DNA of 64,000 nucleotides. Source: Inquilinus limosus_F (lineage in GTDB: Bacteria > Pseudomonadota > Alphaproteobacteria > DSM-16000 > Inquilinaceae). Below are positions 49,228 to 58,256 of this stretch, piece after piece; within the stretch, counting starts at the first letter, position 1, and each line of letters begins with the position of its first letter. A model generated the notes under the pieces. It saw only the letters and a program-made list of their open reading frames with translations. It had not been told where the DNA came from and searched no databases. Location: NCBI RefSeq assembly GCF_051487185.1, contig NZ_JAHVDK010000022.1, forward strand, positions 78,852-142,851. Reading direction: 5' to 3'. The translations under genes were made by a program, and so were the position numbers.

Positions 49228-51035
49228 AGCAGCACCGTTTCGCCGGCGCGGGCGGGCCAGCGCTTCAGCGGCTGGGGACGGCCGCGGATGGTCGCGGTCA
49301 GCCGGGAGAAGGAGTTGACGCTGCAGTAGAGGCCCAGGAAGCGCTCCAGCACCGAGGCAAAGAGATAGAGGCCGGCGGCGGAGAAACGCTCGCCCTCGAA
49401 CTCGATGGTGACGTCGACGCCGCGGGAGAAGCCGCCCAGGGCGTCGCCCGGCATGCGGGCGGAGCCGCGGCGGCTCGACACCTTCAGCACGCTGTCGATG
49501 ATGGCCCGCGTCTCCGGCGCCTCGCGGAAGTCGTACAGCCGCAGGATCTCCCGCAGCGCCTCCAGCCCGCCGGCATCGTCGGTCAGGGACAGGTGGTTCA
49601 GCGCGAGATGCGAGACCAGCCGCCACCGGCCGTGCTTGCCGAGGGCCGGACGCAGCGTCGGGGTCGGCGGCGTCATGCAGGTGATGCTGCGCAGGGCCGC
49701 CGGCGCCTCCGCCGGGGACAGGCGCGGCTGGCCGCCGCCGAAGGGCAGGCGGCTCGGCAGGTCGCGGTTCAGGCACAGGATCTCGGTCGACAGCGTCATG
49801 CCCGGCCTCACCGCCGGGTCGAACGCCTCGTCGACCAGCGACAGGAAGACCTCCGTGCCGCCCTCCCCCCGGCGTCCCGGGCGGCGGGTGGCGTGCCAAT
49901 AAGCCTTCTGCTCGCCGCCGCGATGCATGCCATAGAACGGCTCGAACCGGGTCACCTGGCCCTGCGTGTCCGATCCCTCGACGCTTTCGATCGAATAGAT
50001 CTCGGTGGAAGTTGGGCGCCGCGAATCCGGGACCACCCGGTACTCGGAGGCCAGCTGGGTGACCGCGATCGGCTCGGCCCGCAGGGGGAAGAGGTTGACG
50101 ATCGGGCTGCAGCCGAGGGCGAGGGAATCCGACCCGACGCTGCGTTCGAGGTCGGCCGAGCCGCGGTTGAGATAGAAGAAGATCTCCAGCCGCCGGCCGG
50201 CCTCCATCAGGGTCTTCGCCTCCAGCCCTTCGAGGTCGAAGAACAGGAACTTCTCCGGGAAGGCGAAGTATTCGGTCAGCAGCCGGTAACCCAGATGCGA
50301 CCGGGCCGGATAGGACAGCAGCCCCTCATCCGGGCCGAAGCCGACCGGCTTGATCGCGCGCGGCGGCAGGATCACCGGGTTGGGATCGGTGGGGCCGTCG
50401 GCCAGGGCCACCGACACGCAGTTGTTGTGGATCAGCTCGTATAGCGGCAGGGCCTGCTGCGCCGGGCCGGACAGGTAGAAGCGCAGGTTGTCGATGCCGA
50501 GCGAGGAGAAGGTCGCCGCATCCCCCAGGCAGCGCAGCCCCACCCGCAGGATCGCTGCCGCCCCCGCCGCCCGCGGATTCGGCGGCGCCGTCATCGGCCG
50601 GGCGCCGAAGGCCACGGTGTCGAGGGCGATCGGCCACAGGGTCAGTGGATAGGCGGTGCGGAACAGGCAGGCTTCGCCCGCCACCGTCTCGGTGTTGATC
50701 TCCGTCCCCGGCGGCAGGCGGTAGGAGCCGGTCATGTCCGCCTGGCAGTCGAAGCGCGCGATCGCCATCGACGGGATCGGCGCCAGGTAATGGGGGTAGA
50801 GGACACCGATCAGGGCGTCAGTCAACTCGGGAAAATCGTCGTCGAGCTTGGTCCGTACTCGGGCGTTGAGATAGGCGAAGGCCTCGATCAGCCGGGCGAC
50901 AAAGGGGTCGTCGGTCGCCTCGCCGCTCAGCCGCAGCCGGCCGGCGATCTTGGGATGCGCGTCGGCGAACTCGCCGGCCAGGCGGCGGATATAGGTCAGC
51001 TCGCGCTGATAGTGGGTGAGGAGATCTTCAGCCAT
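49224..51035 (-). CDS. tssF: T6SS baseplate protein TssF
   Basis: This 603-aa core of the baseplate wedge is recognised by its N-terminus (LLTHYQRELTYIRRLAGEFA and AHPKIAGRLRLS). Further signs are the block ELTDALIGVLYPHYLAPIPS, the FPEKFLFFDLEGLEAK segment and the C-terminal GLYLFASVLERFLGLYCSVN. Length is normal. The ATG at 51035 overlaps tssE by 8 bp and the end overlaps tssG by 4 bp. Confidence 0.96.
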   Translation of the reverse strand: MAEDLLTHYQRELTYIRRLAGEFADAHPKIAGRLRLSGEATDDPFVARLIEAFAYLNARVRTKLDDDFPELTDALIGVLYPHYLAPIPSMAIARFDCQADMTGSYRLPPGTEINTETVAGEACLFRTAYPLTLWPIALDTVAFGARPMTAPPNPRAAGAAAILRVGLRCLGDAATFSSLGIDNLRFYLSGPAQQALPLYELIHNNCVSVALADGPTDPNPVILPPRAIKPVGFGPDEGLLSYPARSHLGYRLLTEYFAFPEKFLFFDLEGLEAKTLMEAGRRLEIFFYLNRGSADLERSVGSDSLALGCSPIVNLFPLRAEPIAVTQLASEYRVVPDSRRPTSTEIYSIESVEGSDTQGQVTRFEPFYGMHRGGEQKAYWHATRRPGRRGEGGTEVFLSLVDEAFDPAVRPGMTLSTEILCLNRDLPSRLPFGGGQPRLSPAEAPAALRSITCMTPPTPTLRPALGKHGRWRLVSHLALNHLSLTDDAGGLEALREILRLYDFREAPETRAIIDSVLKVSSRRGSARMPGDALGGFSRGVDVTIEFEGERFSAAGLYLFASVLERFLGLYCSVNSFSRLTATIRGRPQPLKRWPARAGETVLL

Positions 51036-51522
51036 GGCTGCGCGTCGTCACCGAGAAGCTGCGGCTCACCGGCTCGAGGACGGAATCGAAGGTCATGGGC
51101 TCGGGCGTCGGCTCGGCGTGCATCAGCGCGTCGATGCGCAGGCGCAGGGTGCGGTCTAGGCCCTCGGCGTTCTCGAGCAGCCGCACGGTCACGCTGCGGA
51201 ACCGCGGCTCGAAGCGCCGGATTGTCGCCTCGATCAGCGCCCGGAACCGCTCGCGATCGTCGGTCGAGGTCATCGGCAGCGCGGTGAAATCGGGGATGCC
51301 GTAGCCGGTCAGGGCGGAGCGGAGCTCGACATAGGCCTCGGGCCACGCCACCGGCCGGGCCCGGGTGTTGAGCAGGTTCTCCAGGTCGCGCCGGACGCCG
51401 TTGCGGATCTCGGCCAGCGAATGCGTTGTCCGCCGCATTCCGCCGCGCGTGGCCGGTTCCGCCTCGTCCGCCAGCAGGCGGTCGAGCACGGAGAGAAGCA
51501 GGAAGGTATCGTCCTGGGCCAT
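51028..51522 (-). CDS. tssE: T6SS baseplate protein TssE (gp25-like)
   Basis: This 164-aa protein belongs to the gp25/lysozyme-like baseplate family. The conserved EIRNGVRRDLENLLNTRAR block and the YGIPDF segment are present, followed by the IEATIRRFEPRFRSVTVRL core. It starts sheath assembly by contacting TssB/TssC. The ATG at 51522 is 6 bp after tagJ. Confidence 0.93.
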   Translation of the reverse strand: MAQDDTFLLLSVLDRLLADEAEPATRGGMRRTTHSLAEIRNGVRRDLENLLNTRARPVAWPEAYVELRSALTGYGIPDFTALPMTSTDDRERFRALIEATIRRFEPRFRSVTVRLLENAEGLDRTLRLRIDALMHAEPTPEPMTFDSVLEPVSRSFSVTTRSHG

Positions 51523-51528
51523 GGTCGG

Positions 51529-52326
51529 TCAGGTGGGCCGGGCTTCGAAGCGCCGCGCCTGCAGGATGGGGACGGCGGTCTCGCCGGCCAGCCAGCAGCG
51601 CTGGCCGATGCCGAGCGCCGGCGCGCCGTCGCCGCCCTGCCAGTCGGTGATCCGCCCCAGCCGGGCGCCGTCGTCGGCCTCCGCGGTCGCCGCCCCGTAC
51701 AGCACCGGCAGGTAGACGTCGCCCTCCGGCCCGTCGACCACGGTCATCGAGGCGCGGCGCCACAGCAGGTCGCGCACGCGTTCGGGCGGATGGAACTCGA
51801 TCGCGGCCACGCGCTCCATCGGCACCCAATAGTATTTGCCGGTGCTGGTCAGGATCTCGAACACCGGGGCGACAAGGTCGTCGATGTCGCGCAGATCGGC
51901 GATCTCGGTGTCGTCCAGCCGGCCGGGGCAGGGCGGCCGGGCGGCCTCCGCCTCGGCCACGAGCCGGCCGGCCTCCTCGGCGCGGCCGTCGCGCAGGGCG
52001 ATGCCGGCCTCCAGCAGCTGCTGCAGATGCGGCGCCGGCGGTTCCAGGAACTCCGGCAGGCGGCCGGCCGTGAAGTGCTCGGCCCGGGCCTGGGCGGCGC
52101 GGATCAGCTGCCGGAACAGCGCCAGCCCCAGCGCCGCCCCGGGGTCCTGGTCGGCGACGACGTCCAACTGCCGGTCGGCGCGCTCGAACTCGCCGGCGAA
52201 GCACATCAGCTCGGCCAGGAAGGCCCGCTTGGCGGTGTCGCCCGGCTTCGCCTTGACCTCGGCGAGGCCGGCGGCGATCGCCTCGGACAGGCGGCCCGCC
52301 TGGAAATGCTCGCTCGCGCTGGTCAT
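51529..52326 (-). CDS. tagJ: T6SS accessory protein TagJ (ImpE/SciE family)
   Basis: This 265-aa cytoplasmic protein of the ImpE/SciE family binds TssB in Pseudomonas and may aid ClpV recruitment. The N-terminal helical-repeat domain (about 1-120) has FQAGRLSEAIAAGLAEVKAK and LAELMCFAGEFERADRQL. The C-terminal domain shows GKYYWVPMERVAAIEFHPPE and LYLPV-like strands. The ATG at 52326 follows GGGGAGAGG. A longer frame upstream overlaps the second tssC gene and is a shadow. Confidence 0.92.
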   Translation of the reverse strand: MTSASEHFQAGRLSEAIAAGLAEVKAKPGDTAKRAFLAELMCFAGEFERADRQLDVVADQDPGAALGLALFRQLIRAAQARAEHFTAGRLPEFLEPPAPHLQQLLEAGIALRDGRAEEAGRLVAEAEAARPPCPGRLDDTEIADLRDIDDLVAPVFEILTSTGKYYWVPMERVAAIEFHPPERVRDLLWRRASMTVVDGPEGDVYLPVLYGAATAEADDGARLGRITDWQGGDGAPALGIGQRCWLAGETAVPILQARRFEARPT

Positions 52327-52352
52327 GAAAAACCTCTCCCCACTTGCCGGCG

Positions 52353-53939
52353 TCAGGCGGCCCGGGCGCCGGGTGCCGCCAATTCGGTGACCAGGCGGAA
52401 GCTCGACGCCACCTGGTCCAGCTGAAAATGCGGCCGCAGATGGATGACGCAGCCATACATGCCGGGCCGTCCCGCCAGCTCGCGCACCGCCACGTCGACC
52501 TCGCGCAGCGGATAGCGGGCGCGCTGCTCGCCGCTCGCGGTGTCGCTCGAGATCGAATAGCCCAGCAGCCAGCGGCGCAGGAACTCCTGGCAGTCCTCGG
52601 CCGACTGGAAGCTGCCGACCCGCTCGCGCCCGATGACCTTCACGTAATGGGCGAAGCGGCTGATGCAGAAGATATACTGCAGCATCGCCGACAGCCGCGC
52701 ATTGGCGTTCGCGGCCTGCCGGTCGTAGGTCTTGGGGCGCTGCAGCGACGGGTTGCCGTGGAACACGGCATAGGGCGTGTCCCGCGCCCGGCACAGCGCG
52801 ATCACGCCGAGATCGGAGATATCCTTCTCGGCCGCGTCGGTCAGCTCGACATCGGTCGCGATCCGGTAGCCGACGCCGTCCCGGTCGGTGCCGAAGGACA
52901 GGCTGGGCAGGTCGGTGACCAGCCCGCCGCTGCCGCCCATCGTCGTGGCGCCGCGGATCTCGGCGAACCAGCCGGATTCGTCGAAAGCGCGGATCAGGAT
53001 GCCGCCGAAGGCGAAGACGGCCGGGCCCCAGCAATAGCCCGACAGGTCGGGGGCGGAGGTGTCCTCGCGGTAGCGGAAGCCGTCGACCCGGCTGCCGTCG
53101 TCCGGCCAGGGCGGCCGCATCAGCACCCGCGGCGCGGTGAGGCCCAGGAACCGCGCGTCCTCGAGGTCGCGCAGGCTCTGCCAGCGGACGTATTCGGGGC
53201 CGCTGACGCCGTGCAGGATGTCGATCGGCTGGCCCAGTTCGGTGAAGCTCTCGACGCCCAGCAGGGTCGGGTGGGCGCCGGCGATGAAGGGGGCGAAGGC
53301 CGCCGCCGCGATTTGCGCCATGCCCTTGAGCCCGGCGACATCGTCCGTCGGATGGTCGGGGCCGGGCTTGTGCCGCAGCTCATAGGCGCCGATCAGCAGG
53401 CCGAACGGCTCGCCGCCGGGCATACCGAATTCCTGCTCGTAGATCTTCTGGAACAGCTGGCTCTGGTCGAACTCGATGGCCCGCTGCAGGTCGCGGCACA
53501 CCTCGGCCCAGTCGATGTCGAGGATCCGGATCTTGGCCGCCGCCGTGCCAGAGGCGATCTCGACCAGATAGGCGACGCCGCGCCAGCTGGCCTCCAGCCG
53601 CTGCAGCCGCGGGGCGTGCAGGATGACGTCGAGCTGGGCCGCCAGCAGCGCGTCGATCCAGGCGATGTCGCGGTCGAGCGCCGCCAGCAGCGCCCGCCGG
53701 TCGGCCAGCAGCTCGGCCGCCCGCGATCGGCCGAACCACAGCACCAGCGCCTCCGCCGTGCGCGGCTCGGCCAACAGGGCCACGACCGGCCCGGCGCCGT
53801 CGGCGGCCTCGCGGCCGCCGCCCGCCAGGATGCGCTCGACCAGCTCCGGCCCCAGCGGCGCGGCGCCGGGCCCGGGCCGGTGCGGCCGTTTGGTCGTGGA
53901 CCTCGCCTGGGACAATAGATCAGCCGTTTCCGCCGACAT
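52353..53939 (-). CDS. Second TssC-family sheath protein (ImpD/TssC40 type)
   Basis: This 528-aa protein is related to the TssC encoded just upstream. Shared blocks include LQRLEASWRGVAYLVE, IEFDQSQLFQKIYEQEFGMPGGEPFG, and ISRFAHYVKVIGRERVGSF. It has an extra N-terminal region (about 1-100) rich in Ala/Arg/Leu that TssC lacks. Alphaproteobacteria such as Agrobacterium carry two TssC proteins (TssC41 and TssC40), and this is the second type. Whether it joins the sheath or acts at the baseplate end is not known from sequence. The start overlaps tssC by 20 bp. Confidence 0.9.
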   Translation of the reverse strand: MSAETADLLSQARSTTKRPHRPGPGAAPLGPELVERILAGGGREAADGAGPVVALLAEPRTAEALVLWFGRSRAAELLADRRALLAALDRDIAWIDALLAAQLDVILHAPRLQRLEASWRGVAYLVEIASGTAAAKIRILDIDWAEVCRDLQRAIEFDQSQLFQKIYEQEFGMPGGEPFGLLIGAYELRHKPGPDHPTDDVAGLKGMAQIAAAAFAPFIAGAHPTLLGVESFTELGQPIDILHGVSGPEYVRWQSLRDLEDARFLGLTAPRVLMRPPWPDDGSRVDGFRYREDTSAPDLSGYCWGPAVFAFGGILIRAFDESGWFAEIRGATTMGGSGGLVTDLPSLSFGTDRDGVGYRIATDVELTDAAEKDISDLGVIALCRARDTPYAVFHGNPSLQRPKTYDRQAANANARLSAMLQYIFCISRFAHYVKVIGRERVGSFQSAEDCQEFLRRWLLGYSISSDTASGEQRARYPLREVDVAVRELAGRPGMYGCVIHLRPHFQLDQVASSFRLVTELAAPGARAA

Positions 53940-55425
53940 TGGGGATGCGCGCCACCATCCGCAGCGATGTCGTCAACTCCTCCATCTGCAGCCAGGGCCG
54001 CAGCCAGGCGACCGCGTTGTACGACCCGGGAGCGCCCGGGATCTCCTTGACCTGGATCCTGGCGTCCGCCAGCGGATACCGGGCCTTCACCTCCTGGCCG
54101 GCATCCTTGTTGCTGTTGACGTAGTTCATGATCCAGCGGTTCAGCCAGGCCTCGCAATCGGACGCCTCGAGGAAGGAGCCGATCTTGTCGCGGGCCATGA
54201 CCTTCAGGTAGTGGGCGAAGCGCGAGGTCGCCATCATGTAGGGCAGGCGGGCCGAGATCGCGGCGTTGGCCGTGGCCTCCGGCCGGTCGTACTTCTTCGG
54301 CTTCTGCGTCGTCTGCGCCCCGAAGAACACGGCATAGTCGGTATTCTTGTAGTGGCAGAGCGGCAGGAAGCCCAGGCGCGACAGCTCCGCCTCGCGCCGG
54401 TCGGTGATGCCGATCTCGGTCGGGCACTTGTGGTCGGGGTCGCCGTCATCGCTGGTGAAGGTGTGGAACGGCAGCCCCTCGACCTTGCCGCCGCCCTCGG
54501 CGCCGCGGATCGCGGTGCACCAGCCGTACTGGGCGAAGGCGTCGGTCAGCCGAGTGCCCATCACGTAGGCCGCGTTCATCCAGCAATAGTCCTCATGGTC
54601 CATGGCGCGATGGACGCCGCCGGCGTCGATCGGCGCCTCCTCGTAGTCGAACTCGTCGATCCGGCGGGTGGCGGCTCCGTAGGGCAGCCGAGAGAGGACG
54701 CGCGGCATGGTCAGGGTGACGAAGCGGCTGTCCTCGCTGTCCCGGAAGCTGCGCCACTTGGTGTATTCCAGGGACTCGAAGATCTTCTCCAGGTCGCGCG
54801 GCCGGGACAGCTCGGTGTAGTTGTTGAAGCCGAAGATCTGCGGTGCGGCGGCGGAGATGAACGGTGCGAAGGCCGCGGCCGAGACCTGGCTCATATGCTG
54901 CAGGATCTCGATGTCCTCGGGGTGGGGCGAGAACTCGTAGTCGCCGATCAGCGCGCCATAGGGCTCGCCGCCGGGGGTGCCGAACTCGTTCTCATAGATC
55001 TTCTTGAAGACCTGGCTCTGGTCGAACTCCACCGCCTTGGTCAGGTCCCGGTGCATCTCGCGCTTGGAGAGGTTCAGGACACGGATCTTGAGCATGCTGC
55101 TCGTCTCCGTGTTGCTGACGAGGTGGTGCAGCCCGCGCCAGGAGCCTTCGAGCTTGCGGAACTTCTCGTGGTGCATGATCGCCGCCAGCTGGCGCGACAG
55201 CTGCTCGTCGATCGCCTTGATCGCGTGCGTCAGCGTCCGGGTCAGGTTCCGGTCATAGGTGACCGTTCCCTTCAGCGCCTCCTCCGTCAGCGTGCGCAGC
55301 AGCTCCTGCGCCCGTTCCGGCTCGGTCTGCTTGGTGGCGCCGATGGCCTGGTCGAGCAGGCTGACGGCGGCCGTCTCGGTGGTCTGGACGGCGGCCTGGG
55401 TTTGCGGGCTCTTCTCCACGGCCAT
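53920..55425 (-). CDS. tssC: T6SS sheath large subunit TssC
   Basis: This 501-aa protein forms the contractile sheath with TssB around the Hcp tube. Diagnostic blocks are FRKLEGSWRGLHHLVSNTET, FDQSQVFKKIYENEFGTPGG, MATSRFAHYLKVMARDKIGS, and a C-terminal LRPWLQMEELTTSLRMVARI. Length is normal. It starts 3 bp after tssB, which fits equal amounts of both subunits. Confidence 0.96.
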   Translation of the reverse strand: MAVEKSPQTQAAVQTTETAAVSLLDQAIGATKQTEPERAQELLRTLTEEALKGTVTYDRNLTRTLTHAIKAIDEQLSRQLAAIMHHEKFRKLEGSWRGLHHLVSNTETSSMLKIRVLNLSKREMHRDLTKAVEFDQSQVFKKIYENEFGTPGGEPYGALIGDYEFSPHPEDIEILQHMSQVSAAAFAPFISAAAPQIFGFNNYTELSRPRDLEKIFESLEYTKWRSFRDSEDSRFVTLTMPRVLSRLPYGAATRRIDEFDYEEAPIDAGGVHRAMDHEDYCWMNAAYVMGTRLTDAFAQYGWCTAIRGAEGGGKVEGLPFHTFTSDDGDPDHKCPTEIGITDRREAELSRLGFLPLCHYKNTDYAVFFGAQTTQKPKKYDRPEATANAAISARLPYMMATSRFAHYLKVMARDKIGSFLEASDCEAWLNRWIMNYVNSNKDAGQEVKARYPLADARIQVKEIPGAPGSYNAVAWLRPWLQMEELTTSLRMVARIPNVGGNG

Positions 55426-55428
55426 GGC

Positions 55429-55968
55429 TTACTCCTTGGTCTCGCCGGCATCCGCGGCGGGTGCGGCCTTGTCGTCCTCGGCGCCGAGCGCGCTCGACAG
55501 CTGCGCCAGCTGGTCCTTGTTCTGCAGCACCTTCTCCAGCAGCGCCTCGAGGTCCTCGGACCGATCGATCTTCGACATCAGGTCGCGCAGGCGATTGCGC
55601 GTCTCCAGCAGCTTGCGCAGCGGCTCGACCTGCTGGACGACCGCGCCGGGCTCGAAATCATCCAGCGACTTGAAGGCCAGGCTGATCGCCATCTCGGTGC
55701 CGTCGTCCTTCAGCGTGTTGGCCACCCGGAGATTCAGGCCGGGCGCGATGCGGGCCATGACGTCGTTGAAATTATCGCGGTCGATCTGGACGAATTTGCG
55801 GTCGCGCAGCGGGGCCAGCGGCTGGGTCGGGTCGCCCGAGAAGTCGCCGAGGACCCCGACCACGAAGGGCAGCTCCTTCTCGATCACGGCGCCTTCGGTC
55901 TCGACCTGGTAGGTGATGTGGACGCGCGGTTTGCGGACGCGCTCGAGCTTGTCATGAATGCTGGACAT
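55429..55968 (-). CDS. tssB: T6SS sheath small subunit TssB
   Basis: This 179-aa protein is the partner of TssC. The N-terminus IHDKLERVRKPRVHITYQVE is diagnostic, followed by ELPFVVGVLGDFSGDP and the C-terminal helix LLETRNRLRDLMSKIDRSED that interlocks with TssC. A charged C-terminal tail follows. The ATG at 55968 is 52 bp after tssA. Confidence 0.96.
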   Translation of the reverse strand: MSSIHDKLERVRKPRVHITYQVETEGAVIEKELPFVVGVLGDFSGDPTQPLAPLRDRKFVQIDRDNFNDVMARIAPGLNLRVANTLKDDGTEMAISLAFKSLDDFEPGAVVQQVEPLRKLLETRNRLRDLMSKIDRSEDLEALLEKVLQNKDQLAQLSSALGAEDDKAAPAADAGETKE

Positions 55969-56020
55969 TATCGCCTCATCTGGCTCACTGCGGTGACAGG
56001 GTTACGCGTATCCACGGTTT

Positions 56021-57130
56021 TCATCCGCTGCTGCGGGGTTTGATGCCGGCGGCGATCAGGAAATCGCCCCGGGCCGTCTCGTCACGGATCAGTTCCTCGA
56101 GAAGGTCGGGCAGGGGCAGCCGCGCCCGGCGCACCGATTCCTCGAGCGTGTAGGAGATCGGGGCCTGCGGCTCCATCCGCCGGAACCACGCCGCCGCCAG
56201 CTCGATCAGCCGAAACGCATCCTCGCGGTCGCGGATCTCGCCGGAAAGGGCCGCCGGGCGCGCCGTGCCTGCCGGCGCCGGCGGGGCCTGGTGGCCGGTG
56301 GTCGCCCCGTCTCCGGCCGCCGCCTCCGTGGCCGGGACTCGGTCCCCGAGGACCAGCCGCGCGGCGTCCTCGGCCGCCTCCAGGACCTTGCGGATGTTCG
56401 AGCTCGGCGGCGAATCGGGGCCGCAGCGCTCGTCCAGCGCGGCACAGAGCTGCCGGAACGCGTCCTGCGCGCCGGAAATGTCCGCGACCAGCGTCGCCAC
56501 CGTCGCAGCATCCATCTCGTTCCCGGCCTGCCGCACCGCGTCCAGATCCACGCCGCCCGCGTCCAGCCGCTGCTGCCGGCGGTCGGCCTCCAGCGCCGCG
56601 ATGTCCCCAGCCTGCACGATCTGCCACAGGGCGTAGCTGCCCTGCTGTCCGCGAATCATCGGAATCTTCCGGACCGGCTGGATCAGCGTCCCCTCGGCGC
56701 CTTCGCCGTTCAGGCCGATGATCGGGCGCAGGCGCGTCGCGACGCCGTCCTCGTCCGGCAGGGGGTGCAGGCCGTCCCAGTGCTGGTCCACCAACGCGTG
56801 CAGCAGGCGGAAGCCGTCGCGCAGCCCGGCATAGCCGTGCACCCGGGCAAGGCCTTCGACCATCATCGCCGCGATCTCGAGATCCTTCGACCGCTGCACC
56901 AGCAGCTCGGCGCCGCCGGCGATGATCTGGCGCCATTCCGCGATCGGCTGGGCCGCGTCGTCCTCGGCGTCCGCGGCGCGCTCCTGCGCGCGGACCTGTC
57001 CGCGCAGGTCGCGCAGGCGCTGGAACGGGGCTCCGGCAGAGAAGTCCAGCCGCAGATCTTCACCGGCCGGGATCGCGCCTGGGATCGGGGCGGTCAGAGA
57101 CTGGATATCGAGGACGTCCGGAGTTTGCAC
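56021..57130 (-). CDS. tssA: T6SS assembly protein TssA (ImpA family)
   Basis: This 369-aa protein primes sheath and tube growth from the baseplate. The N-terminal ImpA domain (SLTAPIPGAIPAGEDLRLDF, then EWRQIIAGGAELLVQRSKDL and WDGLHPLPDEDGVATRLRP) is clear, and the C-terminal domain ends EEL-type (DLLEELIRDETARGDFLIAA). I chose the GTG at 57130, which begins right before the conserved DVLDIQSLTAPIPG. An in-frame ATG at 57208 would add 26 residues unlike the family, and neither start has a strong ribosome site. It is the first gene of the long tss operon. Confidence 0.88.
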   Translation of the reverse strand: MQTPDVLDIQSLTAPIPGAIPAGEDLRLDFSAGAPFQRLRDLRGQVRAQERAADAEDDAAQPIAEWRQIIAGGAELLVQRSKDLEIAAMMVEGLARVHGYAGLRDGFRLLHALVDQHWDGLHPLPDEDGVATRLRPIIGLNGEGAEGTLIQPVRKIPMIRGQQGSYALWQIVQAGDIAALEADRRQQRLDAGGVDLDAVRQAGNEMDAATVATLVADISGAQDAFRQLCAALDERCGPDSPPSSNIRKVLEAAEDAARLVLGDRVPATEAAAGDGATTGHQAPPAPAGTARPAALSGEIRDREDAFRLIELAAAWFRRMEPQAPISYTLEESVRRARLPLPDLLEELIRDETARGDFLIAAGIKPRSSG

Positions 57131-57750
57131 GGTAGGCTCACATCGGTTCGATCGGTCTGGCGAAGCGGTCGTCGGCGGGCAGTCGGCAGCATATCGCCCG
57201 CGTTCCATGTGCGGAAATGAGGATAGAACGGCCTGCAGGAACCTCCGAATATATCGAATCCGTCACGGCCCGGAGCGGCAGTTTCTCTCTCCTGGGATTT
57301 TTTTCCGGGCACTCTCGCTTCCCGGGCGCCGCGGCCGGCCGATGTTGCGTGGATCGGCGACTGCACGCCCTGGGACGAAGTCTGGGGAAACCACCTGTGC
57401 CTCTTCGAAACTCCCCGCGGAAGATTGATTATGCGCCAAATGTCTTGCAGCTTCCAGAATCGTCGATTCTGTGTATAGATACCCACGTACTCAGGTATGA
57501 GAGGTATATAGCCATTGATGTGCGCCAAAGTATGGCGGAACTGTGGCTTTTTGCCTCGATTCCTACAGCAAAGTTGACACAACGATCCTGTTTTATGGGG
57601 TTGTTGACCTGTTTTCCGGAGGGGGCCCGTTTCAGGACAGCGTGAACCGTGGTGCTCCGGATTGCAGCAGCCTTGGGCGCTATCCGACCAATGCCTCGCG
57701 GCAAGACCGTCGAGGATGTCATTTTTCTTGCAACGAGAGGGTGAGACATC
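57131..57750. other. Divergent T6SS control region between tssA and hcp
   Basis: This 620-bp gap holds no convincing gene. Positions of about 57425-57610 are A/T-rich and carry a perfect palindrome and repeated GGTAT elements. On the plus strand TTGACA (57574-57579) is a perfect -35 box but lacks a good -10 at the right spacing. On the minus strand CATAAT (57433-57428) is a possible -10 for the tss operon. A sigma54-like match at 57350-57365 (TGGATCG, 4 bp, CTGCA) is weak and far from hcp. The region probably sets the balance between tss and hcp transcription. Confidence 0.65.
57455..57510. promoter_or_regulatory. Palindrome and GGTAT repeats, candidate operators of the T6SS
   Basis: CAGAATCG (57455-57462), one spacer base and CGATTCTG (57464-57471) form a perfect 17-bp palindrome. 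About 8-30 bp further, ATACC (57479-57483) faces AGGTAT (57493-57498) and AGGTAT (57502-57507), giving inverted and direct copies. All lie in the A/T-rich heart of the divergent region. Confidence 0.5.
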
Positions 57751-58227
57751 ATGGCGATCTACGTTCAGATCGATGGTATCCAAGGTGACGCGACGCATGA
57801 GAGCCACAAGAAGTGGATCGATGTCGCGGCGCTGAACTGGGGCGTGCACCGCGCCGTCTCGACCCCTTCGGGTTCGGCCCAGAATCGCGAAGCATCCGAA
57901 CCGGTGGTCGGCGAGGTTCATCTCAGCAAGCTGATGGATGGCTCGTCGCTCAAGTTCTTCGAAGCGGCGGCGACCGGCAACCAGGGCAAGACGGTGACGA
58001 TCCATCTCGTCACCACCGGCAGCCCCGGCGCCACCTACATGGAATACAAGCTGACGAACGCGCTGGTCACCGGCTACCAGGTCCACACCAATGGCGACCG
58101 TCCGTCGGAAGAGATCACGCTCAACTTCACCAAGGTCGACCTGAAGTACACGACCTATGACGAAAATCATAAGCCGGTGAACAACCAGGTCGCCAGCTAC
58201 GACGTCGCCACCACCAAGAAGGGGTGA
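57751..58227 (+). CDS. hcp: T6SS tube protein Hcp (TssD)
   Basis: This 158-aa protein stacks as hexamers to form the inner tube and is secreted. Diagnostic features are the N-terminus AIYVQIDGIQGDATHESHKK, the block EVHLSKLMDGSSLKFFEAAA, and ITLNFTKVDLKYTTYD near the end. The ATG at 57751 follows GAGAGGGTGAG. It is transcribed away from the tss operon and ends 8 bp before a strong hairpin, which fits high expression of hcp on its own. Confidence 0.97.
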   Translation: MAIYVQIDGIQGDATHESHKKWIDVAALNWGVHRAVSTPSGSAQNREASEPVVGEVHLSKLMDGSSLKFFEAAATGNQGKTVTIHLVTTGSPGATYMEYKLTNALVTGYQVHTNGDRPSEEITLNFTKVDLKYTTYDENHKPVNNQVASYDVATTKKG

Positions 58228-58234
58228 CGGCGGC

Positions 58235-58256
58235 GCCGGGGCCTTCCGGCCCCGGC
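58235..58256 (+). terminator. Strong hairpin just after hcp
   Basis: GCCGGGGCC (58235-58243), loop TTCC and GGCCCCGGC (58248-58256) form a perfect 9-bp G/C stem starting 8 nt after the hcp stop codon. There is no U run, so it may stabilise hcp mRNA or act as a partial terminator that lowers readthrough into vgrG. Confidence 0.6.

Noticed and set aside
57131..57208. Longer TssA starting at the ATG at 57208
   Set aside because: The extra 26 residues (rich in Cys, Thr, Pro) do not resemble TssA N-termini. I cannot exclude it because neither start has a strong ribosome site.
57350..57365. Sigma54-like promoter TGGATCG-4-CTGCA upstream of hcp
   Set aside because: It departs from consensus at three fixed positions and lies about 385 bp from hcp with no enhancer-binding protein gene in the window.
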